64,000 nt of DNA from Trichomonas vaginalis G3 (lineage: Eukaryota > Parabasalia > Trichomonadida > Trichomonadidae): contig NC_067205.1 in NCBI RefSeq assembly GCF_026262505.1, forward strand, positions 17,608,001 through 17,672,000, read 5' to 3'. The notes under the pieces are model-generated. The model was not told the origin of the DNA. It worked only from the letters and a program-made list of their open reading frames with translations, and did not search any database. Every line of letters begins with the position of its first letter. Positions within the stretch are counted from its first letter, which is position 1. Made by a program: the position numbers and the translations under genes. Positions 56,367 to 64,000 of this stretch are shown here, piece by piece.

Positions 56367-57194
56367 ATGTCAACATCAGAGAACACAACAACAGTTATAG
56401 TCCATGAAGCTATAAATGAAGAATACGAGTACATACAGTATAACAAACAGTTACGTCTCATTCGTTCAGTCAAAGACGATATGTACCAAATGCAAAGTAT
56501 AATGAATGCTCTTCGTTCTACAAAGCAAGCATATCATTGGTTTGAAAACCAACAGACAAAAGAACTTTTAGAAGAATTTCCTCATATGATTGCTTCCCTC
56601 GGAAAACCAGGGGAAGAGATTCCGTATGAAAATCGCAAGAATTTGGCTCCTGGTTTGAAAGGTTATTATGTTCATAGACTTTTAGTAAATGCTGTAGCAA
56701 TGTGGGCTTCACCTCGTTATGCTTGTTATATTTTCATGATGTTAGATGAACTATATAAAGCAGAACGTGAAGAGATGGAAATGAAACTTCAAGCAAAAGA
56801 TGAAGTCATTGAATCCAAAGACAAAAGCATACAGAAAAGAATACCGCGTTCGGTACCAAAAGGAAAGGAAAAGAGTTATAAGTATATGATATATACTGAA
56901 GAGTTGGAGAAAGAAGAAGATAAAGATATGGTTATGTTGCATTTAGTCAGAAGAAACAACAAGAGCTTTTATGACTTAGCTAAAATATATAAATCTGACA
57001 GAAACTGGTTCTATCGTGAAAACTTACCGATTTCAATGACACCGAATGAGCAAATAAAGGAAATTGTCAAAAATACTCTTCCTCAAACACACTATGACAT
57101 CAAAGGTTGCACAATACTTACATTCAAAGAAGACTTAACATTACTGAAGGAAAAAATAACAGAATATTTCGATAACTTCAAAGAGGAAGAATAA
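56367..57194 (+). CDS. KilA-N protein with DUF3627-like C-terminus, about 275 aa
   Basis: The start at MSTSENTT follows TTTTTATTTTGTATGTAAAGACAG. KilA-N core at about 20-130, with YYVHRLLVNAVAMWASPRYACYI. Coiled coil 130-165. C-terminal SYKYMIYTEELEKEED ... FYDLAKIYKSDRNWFYRENLPISM ... LPQTHYDIKGCTI, the tail typical of viral KilA-N proteins with DUF3627. Intact; B's copy (31096-31989) is broken and carries hairpin repeats. Confidence 0.78.
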   Translation: MSTSENTTTVIVHEAINEEYEYIQYNKQLRLIRSVKDDMYQMQSIMNALRSTKQAYHWFENQQTKELLEEFPHMIASLGKPGEEIPYENRKNLAPGLKGYYVHRLLVNAVAMWASPRYACYIFMMLDELYKAEREEMEMKLQAKDEVIESKDKSIQKRIPRSVPKGKEKSYKYMIYTEELEKEEDKDMVMLHLVRRNNKSFYDLAKIYKSDRNWFYRENLPISMTPNEQIKEIVKNTLPQTHYDIKGCTILTFKEDLTLLKEKITEYFDNFKEEE

Positions 57195-57249
57195 AAAAAA
57201 TCTAAGCTAATTTTATTTTTTTATAAAATTTTATCTCATATGAAAGAAC

Positions 57250-57465
57250 ATGAATTTAGAATATTCGGAACTCATGACAGAAGAAGAGAACGAACAACAT
57301 GTAAAAGATTATGCAAAATTTCTGAAGACATACAAAGCATTTAAACAATATCTAAATGCTTCTAAAGATTATGCAAAATTTCTGAAGGTATATAAAGCTT
57401 ATGAAAAAGCGTATGAAAAGTTTATACATTGGGGAATTGTTGTAAAATATCGATATGAAGACTAA
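57250..57465 (+). CDS. small helical protein with internal repeat, 71 aa
   Basis: Two repeats of KDYAKFLKxYKA (residues 19-30 and 39-50) give an amphipathic helical pattern. The C-terminus is IVVKYRYED. Leader TTATCTCATATGAAAGAAC. No homologue in A/B. Confidence 0.5.
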   Translation: MNLEYSELMTEEENEQHVKDYAKFLKTYKAFKQYLNASKDYAKFLKVYKAYEKAYEKFIHWGIVVKYRYED

Positions 57466-57483
57466 CCAAAAATATATTTTTGC

Positions 57484-57957
57484 TTAAATAGCTTCAGGGT
57501 CTATTTCTTCAACCATTTCACTTCCTTCGTCAATGTCAATAGAAGCTTCTTCAACCTTTGGTAAGAATTTCTGTATAACATCTTTGTTCGTTATTGTCTT
57601 CAGAGATGAAGGATAATATTTCACATTTGTTTCACCCTTCTTATATTCTTTCTGTTCGGAAAGATTTAAAGCAATACTGAAGAAGTCAATGTTAGAGTTC
57701 TTTATGACAGTATAATGAGTATCTTTGACATTCACGAAGAAACTCTTTTGTTTCAAAACTACTGCTAACTCTTGTGAAGTATAACGTTTGCGGTTAATGA
57801 CGATAGCTAATGGTCTGACATACTGACCAAACTTAGATTCTTTCACAAACTTCTTGTTAAGGATAACATTAACATTTGAAGCATTATTGAACTCATTCTT
57901 GATGGCAGTAGCGAGAGCATTGTATGAAAAGAACTTGCAATCTTGCATGTGTTTCAT
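57484..57957 (-). CDS. conserved Maverick protein, about 157 aa, acidic C-terminus
   Basis: MKHMQDCKFFSYNAL start. Body with FGQYVRPLAIVINRKRY and LSEQKEYKKGETNVKYYP, tail DIDEGSEMVEEIDPEAI. Position next to replication genes and the acidic tail parallel the 139-aa A/B protein. SSB-like role speculative. Confidence 0.6.
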   Translation of the reverse strand: MKHMQDCKFFSYNALATAIKNEFNNASNVNVILNKKFVKESKFGQYVRPLAIVINRKRYTSQELAVVLKQKSFFVNVKDTHYTVIKNSNIDFFSIALNLSEQKEYKKGETNVKYYPSSLKTITNKDVIQKFLPKVEEASIDIDEGSEMVEEIDPEAI

Positions 57958-58048
57958 TAAAATAAAAATATTAAATTATTTTGAAAAATAACTTAAAAAA
58001 AATCTAATCTAATTTTTCAAAAAATATTTTTTTTATTTCCTACTAAAG

Positions 58049-61000
58049 ATGTATCGGAAGTTGTCTAAGTTAGAACACTCGGAAATAAAACAACTTCTTA
58101 CAGAAGCTAATATAGATGTTGCAAAGCATTACGCAACAAACAAAAAAGCACTCGCTGACTTCATTAAAGACTATAATGGTGCAATAAGTTATGATAGAAT
58201 TCATGAGTTCATAAAGCCGCAACGCGGCGAGGACGAAGTCCATGCAAGAGCATTTCCTTTAAATGACGTTGCTATTGACTTATATCATAGACGTTCAGTA
58301 CCTCATGAAGTAAGAAGAGAAATGTTTGACATAACAAATGCAAACGTTGGTGAAACAAGACGAAGAGACGACACACTGAAACAACAGAGAAGAGAGATGT
58401 TTAAAAGTGCTATAGAACAAGTTCGCAAAGCTAACGATGTCATTCGTTCCATTGACGACAAACCAAAAGAAGGTGAGAGATGGTTAAAGAAAGATGAAGA
58501 GAATAGGAAGAGAAATGTGAAGTCAGGCAATAGACTCATTGACTTTAACATCGAAGCTTTAGATGAACCAAACAGAGACTACTTACACAAACATTTCGGT
58601 AAGGTTTTCATGAGACTCTTAGAGAAAATTAAAATAAACTCACAACAGAGAATGGTATGTTATAAACTTGGTGGAAAGTATGAATGTTCTACGTTAAACC
58701 TCAATAATATTGGAACATTACTACATCAGCTCTTGAAGGAGAACTTTATATCAGAGATAGAAGCAAATGCTGCAGGTATTGTTGAAATGCACTATGACTT
58801 CTTCTTGACAAACATAAAGAATCTTACTGAAATAAAGATGTATGATTTAACAGAATATGAAGGCTTAACGATGTCAGATGTAAAGAAAGGCAAACCAAAA
58901 AAGAACCATATAGAGATGAAAGCACACTGACAAATGACCAGAAAGCCATTTTGGAAGCTCTTAAGCAAACAGGAAACCCAGCACTTATAGAAAGCTTTTG
59001 GAAAGATAATGGTGAAAAGAAGTTTTATAAGAAGAGAAGCGGTCAGTTCTGGAAGTATCTTTGCACATTACCTATAAATCTTGAACGCTACCAAATCTTC
59101 AATGAACTGAACAAAAGAACTGCAACACTTATGACAGAAGACAATTGTTTCGTTTATGCTTGCATTCAGGCTGGAGTAAATGAAGAAACTATTGACCACA
59201 TGAGAGAAGTATTCGTGTTAGAGACTTTCCTCAAAGTAAAGTACAAGAAATTTCTGACGCAACAGGTATAGCATTTAATGTTACCATTGGTTCTTCAAAT
59301 GACTCAAGACATAATGAAATAAAGAGATACATACCAAAAGAATGTGAAATGTTCGAACTATTGACTTACTTCTTGTTGAAGACCACTACCTGCTAAATGA
59401 AAGATTATCAATGACAACATATTTCATTCGCAACTATATAGAAATTCTCAAAGCTTGTGTGGAATGAACATTGAGAAACAGATGAAGATTTATACAAAGA
59501 GAGAAGATAATATGTAGTTCGTTATGATAAAACAACACCGTTATGGGATGTTATGAAAACATTGTGGGAGTGCAAATATTTCGAACCTATTTCTTATGGA
59601 GAACTTTTCACATATACGACTGACTTATATAAACAGAACCTTGCACCATTAAAGACTTGTCATATGCTCCAAAGTATTGTGTACAACTGAAGAAGAAAGC
59701 CGAGTCAAAAGAAGTAAATAAAAATAAGTGCAAGTTCATTCCTGAGCACGTTTTCTTTGCTGACTTTGAGTGTAGCACAGACGGCTTTCATAAAGCTTTT
59801 AACATATGTTACGACAGTGAAGATGGTTCAGTGAGTGAAAGCATTTGGGGTCAGAACTGTGCAACAGAATTTTTGGAACGACTTCCTGACAAGAGTTTAA
59901 TATATTTTCATAACCTCAGTTATGATATAAACTTCATCTTAAGACACATGACAGAAGTGAAAGGAACTCCCATCATTAAAGGTTCACGAACAATGCAAAT
60001 AACTTGCTTATATAAAGGAAGGGCAATTATTATAAAAGACTCTTACAGTGTTATAAATAAGAAGCTTAAACTATTTCCTGCTATGTTTAACTTACAAACA
60101 GGACCGAAAGAAGTATTTCCATACAACTACTACAGCAGTGTTTTGTTAGCAAATGACAACAGAACTGGTGTCATTTCTGAAGCATGTAAGTTTATCCATG
60201 ATGCGGATACGTTCATGAAAAACATAGATTCCATCAAAGGTTGCAGAATAGATGAAAACCACTTCGACTTAGAAAGTATAGCACATTTTATTGCAAACAA
60301 GATGCAAGAATTTTAAGAGAAGGTTTTGTTAAGTTCCGCAATGACATATTGAAAGAATTTGATTTAAACGTTTATGACTACGTTAGTATTTGTTCAATTG
60401 CTAACAAATTATTGAGAACAGAGTGTACTTCCGAATGGAAATTTATATGACCTCTCAAATAAACCAAGAGAATTTATTTCACGCTGTATTCAAGGTGGAA
60501 GATGTATGCTGTCAGATAACATGAAACAAAAGAGCGAAAAGAAACTCATTGCTGACTTCGACGCTGTTTCATTATATCCATCAGCTATAGCAAGACTTTA
60601 TACTTAGAAGGTATACCGAAAGTATGAAGAAGAAATGTTAAGCACAGAGTATCTCATGAGACATTTATTCAATGACGACCAAAAGGAACCCATTGGTGAA
60701 AAGTTTATGTCTGGCTTCTTTGTTCTCATTAAGATAACAGAGATTGGAATACATAGACACTTTCCTTTAATAGTTTGTGACCCTGAACTAAATCCAGAAC
60801 TTAACGTTCCCAGAAGTTCAAACACTTGCTGTTTAATGTATGTTGACCATATAACATTACAAGACCTCATAAAATATCAAGGTGTCAAATGTGAAGTGTT
60901 GCAAGGATACTATTACGATGGAAACAGAGATCTTAGAATAAGAGATGAAGTAAAGAAGTTGTTTGAGTTAAGGTTAAAGTATAGAAAGAAGGAAATCCTT

Positions 61001-61810
61001 TGCAAGAAAATATAAAGCTCATTCTGAACAGTATTTATGGCAAACTATTCTTTCTCCTATTGAGTCAAAAATAACCATAGTAAATGACAAAGATGCTATA
61101 AGATATGCCATCAGAAACTACAACCATATAGTGAAGTTCGAAGGTTTGGATGGTTCAGATAAAACTATTTTCAAGCTACGAAAAGCATTTGCAGACACTT
61201 TAACTTCTGTCCACTTGGTGTTAACATTTGTCTATGTCGAAGAGAATAATGTGTGAAGTATTCTGTACTGCTGAGGACTTAGGAATGGACATCTTTTATA
61301 GCGATACGGACAGTATGCATCTCTACAATGAAGATATCCCTCGTTTAGCTGAAGAGTTTGAGAAACGTTATGGAAGAGTTCTCATTGGTAAAAACCTTGG
61401 TCAATTTCATAGCGACTTTGCAGAAATCACACCTGGAAAACAAAGTTTAGCATACAAGTCAATATTTTGTGGAAAGAAAGACTTACATAGACTTACTCAC
61501 GAATGATTTAAATGAAGTTGCATTTCACTGCAGAATGAAAGGCGTGAAGCAAGATGTTATTGCTTTAACCGCTAATGAAATGTTTCCTGACTCTGTTCAG
61601 TGTTTCTATGATGAAGATAAAGGTTTAATGGTTCCGCAAGGAAAATTTGACAAAGACTCTGAGTTCAGTTTAATGAAACTTTACAAAGCACTTTATGACG
61701 GTCAAGAGATTGGATTTGACTTATGTAAGTCTTCTAGTCCTTGCTTTGCTGAAAAGTTTAACTTCTCAATAACGACTAAAACAAGCTTTATTCGTAAGTT
61801 GAAGTTCTGA
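58049..61810 (+). pseudogene. protein-primed family-B DNA polymerase, multiply frameshifted
   Basis: About 1250 codons. The N-terminal 293 codons are intact and Lys/Arg-rich, a candidate terminal-protein region. Exo I FFADFEC (59752), Exo II YFHNLSYDINFIL (59905), motif A ADFDAVSLYPSAI (60550), motif B LILNSIYGK (61018) and motif C YSDTDSMHLY (61297) are all canonical. At least seven single-base shifts (near 58930, 59270, 59350, 59650, 60315, 60445, 60605, 61010, 61220 and 61490) split it. Residues around 58215-58243 (PQRGEDEVH) come from an in-frame double hairpin. It would replicate the element from a protein primer. Confidence 0.85.
58215..58243 (+). repeat. double-hairpin palindromic element, copy 2 (in coding frame)
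   Basis: GCCGC-AA-CGCGGC then AGGAC-GAA-GTCC-ATG, encoding KPQRGEDEVHA. The second stem differs from copy 1 by a paired change (GGAC/GTCC versus GGGC/GCCC). Confidence 0.8.
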
Positions 61811-61856
61811 GGTCATTTATTTTTGTCAGCAATGAGGTCATTCGTGATAAAAATAA

Positions 61857-61882
61857 GCCGCTAGCGGCAAGGGCAAAGCCCA
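61857..61882 (+). repeat. double-hairpin palindromic element, copy 3 (intergenic)
   Basis: GCCGC-TA-GCGGC then AAGGGC-AAA-GCCC-ATG, in the 3' interval between the polymerase gene and the convergent family-A gene. Confidence 0.8.
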
Positions 61883-61891
61883 TGTGGTCAT

Positions 61892-62749
61892 TTACAATAC
61901 TGCGATGGTAGAGTTTAAGAGTTGTGCTTCAATGTAGAGACAGTCCTTATGGTCTGGAGGTAAGAACACTGGGCAGTTATGGTCATGAATGGAGAACATG
62001 TCTATCCAAAACTCACGATTGAAGCCAGTTAATTTATAGTATTTAGGGTTAGGAAGTGGTGAAGTTCTTGTATGACCAATGAACTCATTTTCAACTCCCT
62101 TACTTAAGTTTGAATATAATATAGCTTGCTTTCTATCCCAAATGCCAGGTGTTACAATCTTTGAAAATTCATTTTTCCTCGGAAGCATTGCATCATAATT
62201 GAAAACATTTTTGAAATCATCACTTGGTTCAGAGATTTGAAATCTTATACGTAATGGATTTTCTTTCTCTTTAGCGACTTCATTGAATGGTGAGAATACA
62301 ATGAATTGACAGTCATGTGTTCCATCTTCATTTTCATTAAATTCATAATGAAAGTCTATAAGTTGTGGCTGACTACCTTCTTCTTTCAGTTGTGCAAGAA
62401 ACTCACGTAAAGGCTGTAAAGTTTGTACTTCAATGTTAAACTTTTTCTCGAACATTTCATTAAATGAAATCATACATTGTTGCAATGTTGTATCGTCTTT
62501 AAAGTATTTGTATATGTGAATGTTTTGGGCGCTTAAAGACTGTTCGTCATTTTCTATCTCGACTTGAAGTATAAAGTCAATCTTTCTGAAAGCACGTGTT
62601 ATATACATAGATGTTATGCCAATGTACTTCTCTTCATTTATGTTCACAATCCAGTCTGTTGGAAACTTAAACGTTACTCTGTCTGTCCCCTTTATTTTGA
62701 CGTCAGGGTTTTCACTACTGAACGCACAGATAAAGGTATTTGTCTATAC
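61892..62749 (-). pseudogene. family-A Maverick protein, copy 4, one frameshift
   Basis: Starts MYRQIPLSVRS at 62749 directly after TTTTTATCCGAATTAA. The frame is one base short near 62693 (CAAAATAAAG). The rest reads VTFKFPTDWIVN...FRKIDFILQVEI, aligning with the RFDYPLRWL...FRRIKF block of other copies, and the end FWIDMFSIHDHNC...LYIEAQLL corresponds to the VFDxxxxxxHASF region. Same total length as copies 1-3. Confidence 0.6.
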
Positions 62750-62775
62750 ATTTAATTCGGATAAAAATAAACCAT

Positions 62776-63015
62776 TTACTCTTTCTTTGCTTTTGCTTCT
62801 TCTCTAGCTTTCTTCGCCAGCAAACGTGGTTCTTTTGTCTTCCAGCAGCTAATGCAGCAAGTTGTTTTTTCACTAAGTTTTCTCTTTGGTCTCTCTGGCT
62901 TTTGTTCTTGTTTTTGTTCCTTCAGTTCGGATAAAATTTGCTCACGAATTTCTTTCTTCAATGCTTCAACATCTATGACCCCTTGGGTCTTGTCCGTAGG
63001 GCTTGTCTGAGTCAT
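62776..63015 (-). CDS. small basic Cys-containing protein, 79 aa
   Basis: Start taken at MTQTSPTDK (63015) because the sequence upstream is a promoter-like A/T run. Coiled-coil Lys/Glu segment (VEALKKEIREQILSELKEQ), then basic KPERPKRKL, a TTCCISCWKTKEP cysteine cluster and a KKAREEAKAKKE tail. Not recognised. Confidence 0.55.
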   Translation of the reverse strand: MTQTSPTDKTQGVIDVEALKKEIREQILSELKEQKQEQKPERPKRKLSEKTTCCISCWKTKEPRLLAKKAREEAKAKKE

Positions 63016-63060
63016 TTGACTGCAGATAAAAAACAAAATTAAAACTTTAACCGATGTAAA

Positions 63061-63496
63061 ATGAGCTTGTCAAAATCAGAGCGAGAGTCTATTAATATTA
63101 AATGACGCAAGAGGAATACAACATCCTTTCTATTACGTAAGTCAGAGTAAAGATGGTAAAATATACGTAAGAAAAAGAAAGGTTCCATTAGCGAATGCAG
63201 AAAGCGACAACATTAAGGTGTATGGCAAGGGTGAAGTCCACGAAGCCCATATAAACCTTCTGTTCAAACTGAGCCACCAAAAGAACAAGAAGAAAAGAAG
63301 CCAGATGTACTTTCAATAACGAACCAAGAGCTTATTGCAAAGTTCGTGAATATCATTGAAAAACAACCGAGTCAAAGAACCCTGACCCGCCAGTGAAAGA
63401 AGTTGAGACAAAAGAGAATGTACAGTTCATTGAAAATGTCAAGAAACAACTTCCACCACGAATGCCAAGAAGAAGAGTGAGAATAATGATAAATAG
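63061..63496 (+). pseudogene. probable counterpart of the 194-aa A/B protein, frameshifted
   Basis: Starts MSLSKSERESIN, shifts frame near 63100, then DARGIQHPFYYVSQSKDGKIYVRKRKVPLAN, which follows the plan of SARSGNTNPNYKVTFHRNGTASISKKK in A/B. A Lys/Pro/Glu linker follows, and the end is basic. Several further indels. Lies directly before the capsid gene. Confidence 0.45.
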
Positions 63497-63519
63497 ATAT
63501 TTTTATCTGAAGTAAATAC

Positions 63520-64000
63520 ATGCCGAACGAACAGCTAAACGAATTTACTCCAGCAGAGCATATTCATCAGATTCGCTCATATTTCGATATCATAGACAAT
63601 GCAGTTCAAATTGTGACACTAATAGAAAATATTCTGACGCAAAGATTCCATCACAACCTGGAACTGCTAAAGATAACACATGGGTAACATTCAATCTCTC
63701 ACCTCCTGGTGAAAATATGTTGGACCTTTACAATACATTCATTACGTATAAAATGGAAGGTCAATTTATTGTAGATAAAGAAATTGTTCAGGTTCCAATA
63801 AAACAAACCCACCAGGATTTTGGATTGGTTTCGATGACGCTTTCTATGCAGTTGCTGGATATCAAATCCTTGCAAATGTCGTATCGTATATTCTCAAGAC
63901 AACGCAAGAGAAGAAGCATATATAACTTCAAACTCAAAACTACCGAACAAATAAAGAAAGTAGATGTTTTCTCAAAGACTCGACATGAAGATGTATGGAG
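63520..64000 (+). pseudogene. major capsid protein of element C, 5' part, frameshifted
   Basis: Starts MPNEQLNEFTPAEHIHQIRSYFDII after TTTTTATCTGAAGTAAATAC. Pieces in successive frames read WVTFNLSPPGENMLDLYNTFITYKMEGQFIVDKEI and FWIGFDDAFYAVAGYQIL, matching the order of B's capsid N-terminus (DRFHIISIDNSFLYVEQDIEI, IFYVGYQYAPEVFMGYKIY). It continues beyond the window. Confidence 0.5.

Larger units (their letters stand above)
44268..64000. mobile_element. Maverick/Polinton element C, distant lineage, right end outside window
   Basis: Carries ATPase, penton-like, fibre, integrase, KilA-N accessory genes, canonical protein-primed polymerase (broken) and the start of a capsid gene. Gene order and sequences differ strongly from A/B, except for the KilA-N/304-aa accessory module and the fibre C-terminus, which are close to A/B at DNA level. 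The left boundary is uncertain (between 43412 and 44267). Confidence 0.85.

Overview
The window is AT-rich protist DNA built almost entirely of Maverick/Polinton elements (virus-like, self-synthesising DNA transposons). The best fit is Trichomonas vaginalis or a close parabasalid relative. That genome is known to be crowded with Mavericks, it is AT-rich, genes here have almost no 5' leader, and most open frames end in TAAA, the combined stop codon and poly(A) signal described for T. vaginalis. The host call is an inference; the Maverick call rests on visible gene content and termini.

Layout. Element A (1-17359, left end outside the window) is a decayed copy with many single-base frameshifts. 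After about 354 bp of non-element DNA comes element B (17720-43405, 25.7 kb), complete and in the same orientation. B is bounded by A/T homopolymers plus inverted repeats and flanked by the 6-bp duplication TTGATT, the size expected for Mavericks. After about 860 bp of hairpin-rich spacer comes element C (from about 44.27 kb to beyond the window), a distant Maverick lineage. It has its own ATPase, integrase, fibre, canonical protein-primed DNA polymerase (broken by indels) and the start of a capsid gene.

How the genes fit together. A and B share a virion block on the minus strand (packaging ATPase, SF3 helicase, penton-like and major capsid proteins, and a 1067-aa coiled-coil/Gln-rich protein). 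At the other end B carries an adenine methyltransferase, small membrane-active-looking proteins, a phage-type fibre, an rve integrase and a 714-aa polymerase-like protein. That protein lacks the exonuclease domain and has an altered motif C. Between these blocks lies an accessory region of KilA-N regulators separated by palindromic site arrays.

Most interesting signals: (1) the KilA-N gene has constant ends and a replaceable DNA-binding middle, with inverted silent scraps of alternative middles beside it in B; (2) the neighbouring palindromes change half-site between lineages (TTAGA/GTAGA in A and B, GTGAG in C) in step with the KilA-N middle; (3) GC-rich double-hairpin elements with compensatory changes sit in frame inside C genes and at gene ends; (4) B's right end was rebuilt from its left end at a 10-bp microhomology; (5) start codons of divergent genes lie only 16-18 bp apart. 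Single-base indels cluster at 1-17 kb and 59-64 kb, so some pseudogene calls may reflect base-calling rather than biology.
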